Shown here: positions 11,739-21,843 of the stretch, piece by piece
Position numbering within the stretch: position 1 is the first letter of the stretch
How the letters are laid out: every line of letters starts with the position of its first letter
NCBI GenBank assembly: GCA_963978545.1
Contig: OZ021725.1
Coordinates: 6,859,176 to 6,923,175 of the forward strand
Length of the DNA stretch: 64,000 bases
Origin: Linyphia triangularis
Taxonomy: Eukaryota; Arthropoda; Arachnida; Araneae; Linyphiidae
Direction: 5' to 3'
Program-made: the position numbers and the translations under genes
The notes under the pieces: generated by a model
What the model was told of the DNA's origin: nothing
The model's database searches: none
What the model saw: only the letters and a program-made list of their open reading frames with translations

Positions 11739-11957
11739 CCACCCAGATCACATGATATAACGCCACTGGACTTTTTCCTTTGGGGATTCGTAAAGGACAT
11801 CGTTTACAGGAGGAAAGTATCGAATGACTTAAAGGCCAGGATTACAGCCGCAATAACCTCTGTAGATGCCGACATGCTTGCCCGTATCTGGCGCGAAATT
11901 GACTCCCTTCCTAATATTCTCCTTGCGACGAACGGCGCCCATGTGGAAGTCCAATGA
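11739..11957 (+). pseudogene. Mariner-superfamily transposase, C-terminal fragment
   Basis: 73-codon open stretch between a stop and a TGA. It reads PPRSHDITPLDFFLWGFVKD near the start and LATNGAHVEVQ at the end. P-P-x-S-x-D-(I/L)-T-P-L-D-F-F-L-W-G is the region around the last catalytic acidic residue of Tc1/mariner-type DDE transposases. The N-terminal DNA-binding domain and first two catalytic aspartates are gone. It belongs to element N. Confidence 0.8.
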
Positions 11958-12036
11958 CAAGGGCCATAAAACTTTTTAAGTCTATCTAATCATTAGTGTT
12001 ATCAATTTAAATTTGTCTTTGTTATTTTATGAATTA

Positions 12037-12379
12037 CTAGCTGCGTGGCCCGTCGTTGACGGATAAACTCAGTTTTTGGTACTAAATAAAAGTAATATAA
12101 AAGTTTATCACCCCATTGTAAATTCATTCTTTGTTCGTTTAGTTCGGCATGTCTTAGCCGATCGGCTTCTAAACGAACGGCACGCCTCTCTGATGTTTCT
12201 CTACTCCTTACAGACTCCTGGCGTCGCCGTTGCGACGCTAATCTGTCCTCTGGGGAAATGTCCGGCTGCCGCGAAGTCGAAGCTTCTTGGTTGTCATTTT
12301 GTAATTCGTTCCTCTTTAAACGTTTTTGAAAAACTTTTTTGTCGATTTTGCTTAATGATGGGCGTTTTTTTCTAGGCAT
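12037..12379 (-). pseudogene. Helitron Rep/helicase N-terminal fragment
   Basis: ATG at 12379 opens a basic, charged frame (MPRKKRPSLSKIDKKVFQKR, then repeated RRRQESVRSRETSE and RLEADRLRHAE blocks). This is the low-complexity Arg/Glu-rich N-terminus usually found in arthropod Helitron Rep-Hel proteins. After about residue 85 the frame runs into the Helitron 3' end, so the Rep and helicase domains are deleted. Non-functional for transposition. Confidence 0.65.
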
Positions 12380-12571
12380 TGTGAATGTAGAATATCATTT
12401 GCGATTTTCAAAACAAACCAAACGAAGATTGTCATTCAGTTGCCATTCAGGAAATACTAAATTGTGTCTTTTTTCTAGGCATTGTGAATGTAGAATATCA
12501 TTTGCGATTTTCAAAACAAACCAAACGAAGATTGTCATTCAGTTGCCATTCAGGAAATACTAAATTGTGTC
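12365..12571. repeat. 105-bp tandem duplication inside the Helitron
   Basis: TTTTTTCTAGGCATTGTGAA ... TACTAAATTGTGTC occurs twice in direct succession, almost without differences, just upstream of the Rep fragment start. The second copy's start codon equivalent lies in duplicated leader sequence. Confidence 0.9.
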
Positions 12572-13008
12572 TGCTTAAAAACACCAAAAAAAAATTATTT
12601 CGGAAATTTTAAAACTCAATTAAAATTAAAAATATATCGCCTATTTTACTCCTGGTCATTTAATTAAGCGATATACCAAATTTCATCCTAACCCGTTAGG
12701 TAGTTTTTACGTGAAACGGTCCCCAAATCCGTGTGACAGAAAGTCAGTTTTATTTATATAGATTCAACATCAAAATGTGTCAAACATTTTTTATACACTC
12801 TATACTTTTTGTTTCGATATTCTATCGATCTTTTTTTTTTTGAGTTATTTAATTTGAAAATCAGAGAGTTCCTTTGCTCGACACCCTGAATCAGTTCATT
12901 ATTATGATTCATGCATAGATCATGTATTGAGAATTTCTGCCCTCTGTTTCGTTTTCTTTAAGAGTATATAAGAGTAATGTAAAAAGTAATATAATATGAT
13001 TTTCTTAT

Positions 13009-13638
13009 GGTCCGAGAGGCGACTGCAATTTGTGGACCCCATCGAACATCATTCTGAATTTTTTGTAGAGATTGGAGAAAAGTGAGTAGATTACGAATCC
13101 ACTGGTCTGCCGTGGCAAAAATGGTCGAAACTGGCCAAAAATCGACTTGGAATGAGTTGAACTAAAATCCAAAACAAATATGTCATAACTTGCCAAAAAG
13201 AGAACCAACTTTTTCGTCTGGCAACCCACTGCATTTTGATTTTCAATGAGAAAAAGCGAAAACGATTTCTGATCTCTGGCTTGGAAAATTTTTATCTTTT
13301 AAAAGTAAGCCAAATTGGCGACATCAGTTACGTCATCCGTGACGTAATGTTTATTGCCAACTTGGCTCCCTTCTAATAGATGCAAGTAGACCCGTCGCCA
13401 GATATCTGAATCATCTGCAACCTTCTTAATTGATAATTAAAGAGTGAGGGTTACCAAATAAGAAAAAATGCTCATTATTTGGCAAGTTATGGCTCATTTG
13501 GCAATTGGATTTAGTTCAACTTATTAAAAGTCGGTTTTTGACCAGTTTCGGCCATTTTTGAGACGGCAGACCAGTGGATTCGTAATCTATTTACTTTTCT
13601 CTAATTTCTATAAAAAAATCAGAATGATGTTCGATGGG
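13009..13638. mobile_element. Fold-back MITE family C, copy 2 (right tip missing)
   Basis: Begins TCCGAGAGGCGACTGCAATT, runs through the whole family C palindrome, and stops at ATGATGTTCGATGGG, about 25 bp short of the expected right end. Confidence 0.85.
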
Positions 13639-13825
13639 AAAGTATGATACGAGTTTCAGTGTCTACAAAGAAAAGTCGCTCTTCTGCAGCGCGATATTCT
13701 AACAGCTACTGCCGCTATTTCATCTCAGCCTATTACAAACGAAATCCAAAGTGTTTGTCAATATACTTGAATTTTTTTTTTTTTTTTATGTGTCTATTCA
13801 ATAGTATCCCACCGTACCTACCATA

Positions 13826-14025
13826 GAGAGATTACAAGAATATGGCGTCCATCTGATGGCTGTAGGGTTAGCGCTCTGACCTCACATGCCAAAGGTGCCG
13901 TGTTTGAATCCTGGGTTAGGCATGGATGTTCGTTGTGGTTCGGAATCCACGTAAAGCTGTAGGTCCGGACCAGATTAGCCGTCATTGTGCATAAAGATAG
14001 GTCGTTGATCGTACAAACCAACAAA
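13826..14025 (+). mobile_element. SINE family F, copy 1 (tRNA-derived, decayed)
   Basis: Contains A-box-like TAGGGTTAGCGCTC, B-box-like GTTTGAATCC, then GTTAGGCATGGATGTTCGTT and CGTACAAACCAAC at the end. A second copy lies at 54275-54425. Distinct from family E in the body. Confidence 0.65.
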
Positions 14026-14092
14026 AATATGGCAAAGGGAGAAGAAACGACCGATCATACAATCCATCTATATCTTTCACGAATGACAGATT

Positions 14093-14341
14093 CTATACTA
14101 AACTTCAACTTAACTAGACATCACTTAGACGGTAGATCGTGACAGTGCTCATAGGTATTTAATCCATTTTGGCGGAGTGAAGACATAATTCTCGCCAAAC
14201 CTTAGAGCCTTTTGTTCTCTACAGAGGGTTGTGGTTTGGCGAACATTATGCTTTCACGCTGCCAAAATGGATTAAATACCTATGAGCACTGTCACGATCT
14301 ACCGTCTAAGCGATGTCTAGTTAAGTTGAAGTTTAGTATAG
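14093..14341. mobile_element. Fold-back MITE family D, copy 3
   Basis: Complete ~249-bp hairpin, CTATACTAAACTTCAACTTA at one end and its complement at the other; opposite central orientation to copy 2. Confidence 0.9.
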
Positions 14342-14444
14342 TGAGTATTTTACTTTCTAAAAATAATAATCTACATATTTTCGTAAAAATTAAAAAAAAT
14401 AGTGAAGTGATGAGAAAACTTTAATTCATTAATGTGGCCCCATT

Positions 14445-14696
14445 ATGGATACTTTTGCACATTACTCTCTGGAAGGTGCTGTGTGTATGCTATGCGTTTT
14501 AAGAAACAAGTTTACGCACCAAATATCTTCAAGCATACAGAAAAAGCCTGCATGCTTGAAAGAGATCTGTCAGTACCACAGCAGCCCAAATACGCTGACC
14601 AAAATCGGCTCGATTCTGACCAATCCTGATGTGGACTGTTATATTCTGGCCGTTGCTACGGCTCTTGGCCAATCTCACCCAGTGCTGCGTAAAATA
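14445..14696 (+). CDS. Unrecognised open frame, possible exon of an intronic gene
   Basis: An 84-codon frame starting at ATG 14445 (MDTFAHYSLEGAVCML...) with ordinary protein-like composition (Cys, Trp-poor, helix-forming, e.g. ILTNPDVDCYILAVATALGQ), unlike the Lys/Phe/Asn-rich frames of the surrounding introns. It is cut by TA-flanked MITE S. Beyond the MITE the frame would continue only a few codons to a stop. I do not recognise the product. It could be a remnant of a transposon gene or an exon of the same plus-strand gene as 15563-16424. No clear acceptor is seen upstream. Confidence 0.3.
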
Positions 14697-15410
14697 CAGG
14701 GTGGCCATAAAATAGCTTTGCCGATATATGGACCTCTAGCTTCCGTTCCGTTCAACAGATCGAGATGAGATTTCAGGTATAGTTATTCAGAGGTATGAGC
14801 TCGAGATTCTGTGAATGTCAACAAAATGGAGCTTTCGGTTACTGTTAAACTCGAAATTTCCGAATGGCAACACCTACTTTTTCTGTCGCAAAATGCTCAG
14901 CGCATGCGAAAACCCTAAAGAGCATTGGAATGGTACTTGCATCACAAAAAACGGACGCGTTATGCTCTCACAAAAAAACGCTCTACGAACGATCAACAGA
15001 AACATGATCGGAGGCCACTCGCCAGTGTAGAAAGCCGATAAAATTGCTTGTGATGGCAGACAAAGCAAAATTCCACCGTGCACTTCGATCATATTTTTGT
15101 TGGCCGTTCACAAAGCTGTTTTTTGTGTGTGCACAACGCGTCATTTTTTTGTGATACACATACCGTTTCAACGCCCTCTAGGGTTTTCGCATGCGCTGAG
15201 CATTTTGTGACAGGAAAGTAGATGTCGCCATTCGAAAATTTCGAGTTTCTGTAACTATAACCGTAACCGTGAGCGCCATTTTGTTCCTATTCACAGAATC
15301 TCGAGCTCATACCTGTGAATAACTATACCTGAAATCTCATCTCTATCTGCTTCATGGAACGGAAGTTAGAGGTCCATATTTATCGGCAAAGTTATTTCAT
15401 GACCATCCTG
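14697..15410. mobile_element. Fold-back MITE family S (mariner-type ends)
   Basis: 714 bp, TA on both sides, ends CAGGGTGGCCATAAAATAGC and the complement of CAGGATGGTCATGAAATAAC, with arms of ~250 bp (TCGAGATTCTGTGAAT, GCTCAGCGCATGCGAAAACC recur inverted). Non-coding. Confidence 0.85.
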
Positions 15411-15562
15411 TATACTGGAAGTTTCCAAATGTTGATGGAGAGATTTAAAATTGAAATATAGATATATAAGAAAGACGGAGGTGTAAAAAAAATATGTTTT
15501 GTTATGATTTTGATATTAAAAAAAAAAAATCGTGTATTTTGGAACAACATTCGAGATTCGGC

Positions 15563-15657
15563 ATGGACAGTCCAAACTTCCCAGAACCTCTGTGTCCAAC
15601 ATTGGCCAATACTGCTGTGCTACCTGAGTGGCAGTTAGTATCTCGTTCTGTTGAAGA
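15563..15657 (+). CDS. Candidate exon A of an unrecognised plus-strand gene
   Basis: ATG at 15563 opens MDSPNFPEPLCPTLANTAVL, then PEWQLVSRSVE, and ends in phase 2 at donor GA|GTGAGT. The frame is also open upstream for at least 11 codons (LEQHSRFG before the Met), so the exon may start earlier. It joins in frame to the exon at 16323-16424 across an intron that holds one TTAA-flanked element. No family recognised. It is antisense to, and inside, the large fibulin intron. A decayed retrocopy is an alternative, but a retrocopy would not have intron signals. Confidence 0.42.
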
Positions 15658-15687
15658 GTGAGTTTTATACTGTGTCTAAGTACGGTA

Positions 15688-16226
15688 TTAACACTTTAAA
15701 TCCCAACCCACCCTATACCGCCTTGTAGAGAATTTCCCAGCTAACCGCCTTTCGGGCGGGTGCAGGGGTAAACGTATATTTCCAAGTGAGGGGAACTGCC
15801 CTGCCTTAGTTGTTTCAAGCGTGACGGTCCTCAACAATAGGCTATTGTGGGGCATGTAGAGGGGAGACATGGATTTAAAGTACTCAATGTCAAACTGCCC
15901 CACCCTTTGGTCATGGAGTAAGATAGCCAGGGACTTTTCTTTTATGCGAATCTTGTCATGTACTTAGCGGTGGTGTTTGTTTCATTGATAAGACGCCAAC
16001 TAAATTCTCTGACATATCAAGCAGATGACCCAAAGCACAACCCTATTGCAGGTTGTAGACATATATTAATGATCTTTTAACGGTCGACAGTGACCCCCCA
16101 CAGCAATCCCAGGAGTGGCAGACAGGAGAACGAGTCGGGCGAGTTCATTTCCAGTTTTTATGAATGGAAAGTCATCGAGGTTTTGTGAAACCTACAACGC
16201 TGACTCCATGGGATTTAAAGGGTTAA
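15688..16226. mobile_element. TTAA-flanked element family J, copy 1
   Basis: 539 bp with TTAA at both ends (15688-15691, 16223-16226) and inverted ends CACTTTAAATCCCA / TGGGATTTAAAGGG. Contains one copy of the AACAATAGGCTATTGT hairpin that is amplified in copy 2. Non-coding, piggyBac-type target. Confidence 0.82.
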
Positions 16227-16322
16227 GAGATGAATTATGTCCTTATTTTGTTGCGATACATTACTCTGATAAATTGTAACATCAACCAACATTTTTCTAA
16301 TAAGTTTCTTCTTACAGTGTAG

Positions 16323-16424
16323 TGTTTCAACATATATGTCCCACATCGCTTATCGGTATGGGAGGAAGGTTTTATCCCATATACAAGATGCAAATGAGGA
16401 CCAGTTTCTTCTAGAAGCTAGAAA
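16323..16424 (+). CDS. Candidate exon B of the same unrecognised gene
   Basis: Acceptor TTTCTTCTTACAGTGTAG (second AG used) followed by T completing the codon left by exon A, then VSTYMSHIAYRYGRKVLSHI and QDANEDQFLLEAR, ending phase 2 at donor AA|GTAAGT. If not spliced, the frame ends LLEARK-stop, so this could also be the C-terminus. Phase agreement and two GTRAGT donors make chance less likely. Product unknown; composition is mixed and polar. No further plus-strand exon was found to the right. Confidence 0.42.
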
Positions 16425-16469
16425 GTAAGTTACCTATTTTGAGTGTTCCGTAACGGAAAGGGTTAAAAC

Positions 16470-17005
16470 TAGGGGTGGGGAACATCGCATAACTTTCAAT
16501 TACACTATTACTGATGTGGATTTGTGCCATTTATCATTTTTATAATGTCATCATTCGCTTTAAGAAAAAATGGCCAGTTTGGCGATATTATTTGCAATAA
16601 TACTTGTAAAAAAAAAAAACTTCGCCAAAATGGTGTTTTTGGCGATATACTTTTCGATAATTCCTAGATTATCCTTTTTATAAGTTAAACTGAGTAGAGG
16701 AGAAAAAAAGATCGTTGATGAGCTTTGTTCAAGCAAAGAGAACTCTGTGTTGAAGGCATTCGTTTTTCCACTTTTTACGCCATTAAAGCATTTTTACGGG
16801 AATTTCTTTTACGGGAATTTTTTTTAAGAGGCATTAGCACAGCGATTTTTATCAAAATTATTAGAGCCGTTTTTTAGCAATCGTTGAGAAACACGATTTT
16901 TAATAGCAGCTACCTTATGCGCATGCGCGATTTTGATGAAAACCTTAATGGTAGGTCCCATGGATCACCAAATTTGAACATCGTAGGTAATTATTTTCGT
17001 ATATT
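16470..17005 (+). mobile_element. Repeat family B, copy 2 (3' truncated)
   Basis: Starts AACTAGGGGTGGGGAACATC, follows family B through TTTGAACATCGTAGG, then breaks into TTA repeats and a long poly(T). Confidence 0.7.
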
Positions 17006-17069
17006 ATTTTTCTTGATTAATTATTATTATTATTATTATTATTTTTTTTTTTTTTTTTTTTTTTGCAAA

Positions 17070-17410
17070 CCGACTTCTAATAGTGCTATAGCTCTGAAAT
17101 TTGCAACATAAGTAGTTTTGGCCTTCTAATTGGACTTTTGAAAAACAGAATTTTAAATTTTTATGTAATTCTTTTTTATTTAATTAATAAATATTTTACG
17201 AAATGATTTCTAATAGAGCTACAGCTCTGAGATTTTCAAAATTAGAAGTTTTGGTCTTCTAATTGGACTTTTGACAAACACAGAATGTTAAAATTTTAAT
17301 TTGTATTTTGATTAATTTTGTAATTAATATTTATACAAAAAGCGACTTCTATTGGGTCTAGAACTCTGCAAATTTCAACATAAGTAGTTTTCCCTCAAAT
17401 TTTTGCTTTT
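17070..17410. repeat. Three diverged ~133-bp repeats
   Basis: CGACTTCTAATAGTGCTATA at 17072, TGATTTCTAATAGAGCTACA at 17205 and CGACTTCTATTGGGTCTAGA at 17343, each followed by AGCTCTGAAATTT-like and TTCTAATTGGACTTTTGA-like blocks. Old tandem array; unknown origin. Confidence 0.7.
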
Positions 17411-17531
17411 CACAAACACATCGGGGTGTTCTTTTATTGTGTTAAAGCAGAATATTTTTTTTTTCTTTTTTCCGCTTCACGACAAGGGAGAGGGTTTTAA
17501 TGTTAAGGGCTTGGGCAGAAATTAGTTTTCA

Positions 17532-17795
17532 GCGAGTAAAGCGAGCTTGTGCTTACACAGCAATGAACCTTTCAACGAGCGAAGCGAGCCCATGATTGCT
17601 AAGCAATGAACCATCCAGCGAGTGCAGCGATCTTGTGCTTACATAGCACTGAACCTTTCAACGAGTGAAGTGAGCCTGTGCCATTGAAATTTTCAGTGAG
17701 CGAAGCGAGCTGTGTTGGTTACAGTGAAAATTTTAGCGAGCAAAGCGAGCTTAGTTTTGCTTAGCAATGAGCCTTTCTGCGAGCGAAATGAGCCC
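17532..17795. repeat. Seven spaced copies of a CGAG..AAGCGAGC motif
   Basis: GCGAGTAAAGCGAGC-type 15-mers start at about 17532, 17574, 17618, 17661, 17696, 17736 and 17779 (spacing 35-44 bp), alternating with CTTACATAGCAATGAACCTT-like spacers. Motif is better conserved than spacers. Function and family unknown. Confidence 0.75.
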
Positions 17796-18151
17796 ATTCG
17801 CAAAGCGCCAAAAGCTGGGACCTATACACCAAGGACGGGTCTCCATAATGCGGAGCCACTCAGTTAATTTTTAATATAGATACTTTTGAAATTTAAAAAA
17901 AAAAATGTAATTGAAATTTTGTATCTTTAATTATAGTGCTTGGTACTAAAAGCTACAGACAAAATTAAAGCTACAGGCAAAGTATGTGCTACTTAGCAAA
18001 GTAGAAAATACACATCCCTTCATCCTAAATCTAATAAATGAATGGGGAAAATTTGCAAAGATTGCATGTAAAAAAATGCGGTTAAGCTAATGTAGCCAGT
18101 GGACATCTTATTCGGTTACGGAACATTCGGAAAGGGAAGAGTGCTACTCAC

Positions 18152-18305
18152 CTAGTTGAGGCGATGTGGCGAGGGGTGAGAAGGGGTTGTTGCAGCAGTC
18201 CCTGAAGGCCTCGTCCCACGGCGACCCGAAACTGAAGCGAGAAAAGGAGCAGGGCATCTGAGAAGACTCAGCCTGCAGACCAATGACACATCCATCGCAA
18301 CAATC
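18152..18305 (-). CDS. FBLN1: Fibulin-1-like gene, second anaphylatoxin-like exon
   Basis: 154-bp exon, phase 0 start, phase 1 end, acceptor TTCTTCTGCAG, donor GTGAGTAG. It encodes DCCDGCVIGLQAESSQMPCS ... WDEAFRDCCNNPFSPL. Paired Cys-Cys at each end with single Cys between (C-C-x2-C ... C ... C-C) is the anaphylatoxin-like module of fibulin-1 and -2. With the exon at 21602-21843 it rebuilds the N-terminal module block before the first EGF. The next exon (9553-9675) joins in frame. Confidence 0.85.
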
Positions 18306-18473
18306 CTGCAGAAGAAAGTGATTAGAAGAAAGCCACTTTTATATCGTCGAACAATATCATTCCTGCAATCTATATGCATCATTAAGCCTTCAAGTGATTT
18401 CGATTCATTTCAATTTCAGTGCCAACGTCTGGGCTTGAAATTACGGTTGAGACGAGTAAACTCTTGAAGTAAG

Positions 18474-18729
18474 GGCCTTATTATACAGAAACAAACGAGT
18501 GGCGAACGCTCGCCACCGATTCTGGCCACTGCTGTGGTTCGGTATAATAATCTCTATGGGATTGCACGCTTCGTTTAGTGTCTGAGCACCTCAAGCGGCA
18601 GACTCAACCTCTAGCCCAATATAATAATCTCCATAGGATTGCATGTTTCGCTTCGAGTGGTTTGTCTGAACGATTGAAGCTGTGGCGCGCTTTCGCCACT
18701 CGAGTTTCTCTGTATAATAAGGCCCTAAC
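18474..18729. mobile_element. MITE family I, copy 2
   Basis: GGGCCTTATTATACAGAAAC at left, GTATAATAAGGCCC at right, internal GCGAACGCTCGCC and GCGCGCTTTCGCCACTCGAG. Complete, intronic, 168 bp from the exon above. Confidence 0.8.
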
Positions 18730-19538
18730 TGATAAAATGAACAAATGAAGAGTTTATATGACGTGCCTGAATCACGGAGAGCTGAATGTAAAACTATAAA
18801 ACAGATGTCAGTTAAATTATATTGAATTGAGGGATGATTAAGAGAAAAATAGTCATCAGTTTTAAACATTTTGCGTGAATTGCCGAACATAAAATTACGG
18901 GGAATTTGTGAAAAGGATTTAAAAATCATATCGAAGTTACTACCAAAGTGAAAATTAGGTATCGATCTAGTGAGCGACGTCATTGCTAATGAATTCTAAC
19001 CTGATCATTGAAGTACCTGACCCAGTCACTTATTATTAGTGACGTCCTCGAGTGAGGTAGGACGAAGGTTGAAAGCCACAGCCGGGAGGACGAGTAAATC
19101 TATTAGTTTTGAACCAATCCTTTTCCCTTTCAGGAGTCCTAAGTCAATATTTTACAGAAAATATTATCTGTCGAAATATTAAAAGCTCAACCTGTAGTAA
19201 CAACAATGTAGTTCGATTTAATGCTCATTCATTGACAATGTAAAGATATAATCTAAAAAAAAAAAAAAAGTATCAACTTTGAATTTTCTCCATAGGTGGC
19301 GTAACAATAAAACTAGATTCATAAAAAAAAATCTAATGTTACTTTTTCAATAAAAAAATAAATTCGATGAAAGGTTTTTTTCTTAGCAAGGTTCCTGCTG
19401 CCAAATATTTACTCCACTATAAGGTACTTAACACAGCCATACACGCTTCATAATTTTGAGGCGCGAGAAAACAACGGGGTAGAAGCCTCTTTCCACAAAC
19501 CTCTCTCTCCAACCCCACCACACCAAAGAGAGGGCATT

Positions 19539-19762
19539 TAACCTTTAACTGCTGTAAGCGGTCTGACAGACCGCGAGTCATTTTTTGTGGAATGCTTCCA
19601 TCCCCTAAATTATCTCATCTTTGACTTTAATATTAATTTTTCTGATACTATGTTTCTTAAACTTTAAACTGGTGTTCACAAATTTGTTTGGTGCAATATG
19701 AACCATGTGTTGCTCTTGCGCCAAAAACCTCAAACCACCCAACCACAACAGTTAAAGGTTAA
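19539..19762. mobile_element. TTAA-flanked small MITE
   Basis: 224 bp, TTAA at both ends, inverted ends CCTTTAACTGCTGT and ACAGTTAAAGG; an internal GCGGTCTGACAGACCGC palindrome lies near the left end. Another piggyBac-type family. Confidence 0.75.
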
Positions 19763-19975
19763 GCCACGACCTATTTAAAGTGCACCATCAACCCCCATTA
19801 TGGTACAAACTGGTATTTAGCGAGTCAGGACCGAACCCACGATCTTCTGATCATGAGCTCGGTGCCTTTTAACACTTTAAATCCCAACCCGCCCTAAATC
19901 GCCTTGTAGAAAAATTTCCAGTCAGTCGCCCTTGATCGTATCCAGAGGGGGATACCGATATTTCAAACTGTGGTG

Positions 19976-20665
19976 GATCTTCCCGGAAGTATTTGTTCGA
20001 AGCGAGACGGCCCTCAACAATAGGCTATTGTGGAGCATGTAAAGGGGAGCCAAGGGCTTAGAGTACTCATTGTCAAATTGCCCCACCGTGGATCTTCCCG
20101 GCAGTAGTTGTTCGAAGCGAGACGGCCCTCAACAATAGGCTATTGTGGAGCATGTAAAGGGGAGCCATGGGCTTAGAGTACTCATTGTCAAATTGCCCCA
20201 CCGTGGATCTTCCCGGCAGTAGTTGTTCGAAGCGAGACGGCCCTCAACAATAGGCTATTGTGGAGCATGTAAAGGGGAGCCATGGGCTTAGAGTACTCAT
20301 TGTCAAATTGCCCCACCGTGGATCTTCCCGGCAGTAGTTGTTCGAAGCGAGACGGCCCTCAACAATAGGCTATTGTGGAGCATGTAAAGGGGAGCCATGG
20401 GCTTAGAGTACTCATTGTCAAATTGCCCCACCGTGGATCTTCCCGGCAGTAGTTGTTCGAAGCGAGACGGCCCTCAACAATAGGCTATTGTGGAGCATGT
20501 AAAGGGGAGCCAAGGGCTTAGAGTACTCATTGTCAAATTGCCCCACCGTGGATCTTCCCGGCAGTAGTTGTTCGAAGCGAGACGGCCCTCAACAATAGGC
20601 TATTGTGGAGCATGTAAAGGGGAGCCATGGGCTTAGAGTACTCATTGTCAAATAGCCCCACCCTT
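19976..20665. repeat. 115-bp tandem array, 6 units, inside family J copy 2
   Basis: GATCTTCCCGG recurs at 19976, 20091, 20206, 20321, 20436 and 20551, exactly 115 bp apart. Each unit holds the hairpin AACAATAGGCTATTGT. Units are almost identical (CAAGGG/CATGGG variant, GAAG/GCAG in the first), so the expansion is recent. Confidence 0.95.
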
Positions 20666-20821
20666 TGGACAATGAGTAAGATAGTCGTAATTTTTCTTGT
20701 ATGCTAATCTTGTCAAGTACTTAGCGGTGGTGTTTCATTCATTGATAAGATGCCAACTAAATGATCCGACATATCAAGTAGATGACCCAACGCACAACCC
20801 TACTGCAAGTTGTAGTCATAT

Positions 20822-21050
20822 ATATTAAACTTCAACTTAACTAGACATCACTTATACGGTAGATCGTCACAGTGCTCATAGGTATTTAATCCATTTTGGC
20901 GGGGTGAAAGCATAATGTTCGCCAAACCACAACCCTATAGAGAACAAAAGGCTATAAGGTTTGGCGAGAATTATGTCGTCACTCCGCCAAAATGGATTAA
21001 ATGCCTATACCGTCTAAGTGATGTCTAGTTAAGTTGAAGTTTAGTATAGT
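20822..21050. mobile_element. Fold-back MITE family D, copy 4
   Basis: Inserted in J2 at TATA. Right arm has lost ~17 bp (GAGCACTGTCACGATCT missing), otherwise full hairpin. Confidence 0.85.
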
Positions 21051-21196
21051 AATGATCTTTTAATGGTCGACAGTGACCCCACACAGGAAACCCAGGTGTG
21101 ACCCACAGGAGAGCGAGTCGGGCGAGTACATTTCCAGTTTTTTTCAAATGGAAAGTCATTTGGCTTTTTTGAAACCCACAACGCTGACTATGTGAG

Positions 21197-21379
21197 TTGG
21201 TTAGTTGTATTCAGATTATCTGGGGCCGTCAGCAACACGAGGGCTATAATGCGCCGAAACATTCGTCATTAGACAAGCCAACATACATTTACAAACACCC
21301 ATGCCTAACACGGGACTCGAGAACCCCCAACCTCGCGGTCTAGAAGCTAGCACGCTAACCACTATACCGTTTGGTCGGC
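21197..21379 (-). mobile_element. SINE family E, copy 2
   Basis: Reverse-orientation copy. The flanks CTGACTATGTG (left) and CTGACTCCGTG (right) look like a mutated duplication within J2. B box is damaged (CGAGAACCCCCAAC on plus). Confidence 0.85.
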
Positions 21380-21601
21380 ACTGACTCCGTGGGAATTAAA
21401 GGGTTAAACCACCGAGACAACGAGGCCCAAAGAAGGTTAATAGCACTTCATAGTTTATTTTAACCTTTCAACTTCTGCGATTAACTTGCTGTTTGCGTCG
21501 TTATGTAGGCAACTTAAAAATTCATAAGTTTTCGGGCAGACAATTTTCTAACACTAATCAGGGCATACTAAGGGAAATAATCTTGGTCAATGTCCTCTTA
21601 C

Positions 21602-21843
21602 CTTATAGACCTCTCCCTGTATGTTAGGGGCGCAACCTCTCCCCGTTCGTGCAGCGTGTTTCCCTTCCTCACAGTAAGTTCTTCGGTGCGTCCTCACGCA
21701 GCATATGTAAAGGGCGGTGACGCAGCTCAGTTTGTCTGCGGGTTGTAGAGAGGGCATGTCTCCGGGCCCAGTGCAGCTGCTGTGATTGCGGGCCCACGAC
21801 TCGCCCGAAGTGCAGCACCGCTGCAGCACAGGCTCTAGGTCTC
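21602..21843 (-). CDS. FBLN1: Fibulin-1-like gene, first anaphylatoxin-like exon
   Basis: 242-bp exon, phase 1 start, phase 0 end, acceptor CTTCTTCCAG, donor GTAAGAGG. It encodes GDLEPVLQRCCTSGESWARN ... CVTALYICCVR ... YCEEGKHAARTGRGC ... EVYK. The R-C-C-x2-G ... C ... C-x6-C-C pattern is an anaphylatoxin-like module; the CEEGKHAA part starts the next one, which the exon at 18152-18305 completes. It follows the signal-peptide exon (40003-40072): the split Gly codon is restored across the ~18-kb intron. GC content is clearly higher than the flanking introns. Secreted. Confidence 0.85.

Larger units (their letters stand above)
12037..12762 (-). mobile_element. Helitron, internally deleted, both termini intact
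   Basis: On the minus strand it starts TCTATATAAATAAAACTGAC after a host A, and ends CTAG before a host T. A hairpin CCGTC-AAC-GACGG lies ~9 nt before CTAG. A|TC...hairpin...CTAG|T is the Helitron signature. It carries only the start of the replicase-helicase gene and a 105-bp duplication. Inserted in mariner element N. Confidence 0.88.
11129..12800. mobile_element. Mariner-type element N, nested in V
   Basis: TA-flanked. Ends CAGAGTGTTTATAAAAGGTT on the left and the complement of GAGTGTATAAAAAATGTTTG on the right, followed by shared GACACATTTTGATGTTGAA. Contains a transposase C-terminal fragment (11739-11957), an 8-bp-TSD MITE (11216-11549) and a Helitron (12037-12762). Confidence 0.75.
10729..12888. 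mobile_element. Mariner-type element V, outermost shell of a nest
   Basis: Inverted ends: left CAGAACGTCCAGTGAAGAAC after TA, right complement of CAGGGTGTCGAGCAAAGGAA. Arms continue with AACTCTCTGATTTT and AAATAACTC on both sides. Nearly all of its interior is element N and its contents. Confidence 0.6.
19869..21407. mobile_element. TTAA-flanked element family J, copy 2, expanded and invaded
   Basis: Same ends as copy 1 (TTAACACTTTAAATCCCA ... AATTAAAGGGTTAA). It is three times longer because a 115-bp internal segment is amplified and a family D hairpin (20822-21050) and a family E SINE (21197-21379) inserted. Confidence 0.85.

Noticed and set aside
18591..18983. 130-codon minus-strand frame
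   Set aside because: Half lies in MITE family I; the rest is AT-rich intron with no recognisable motif.
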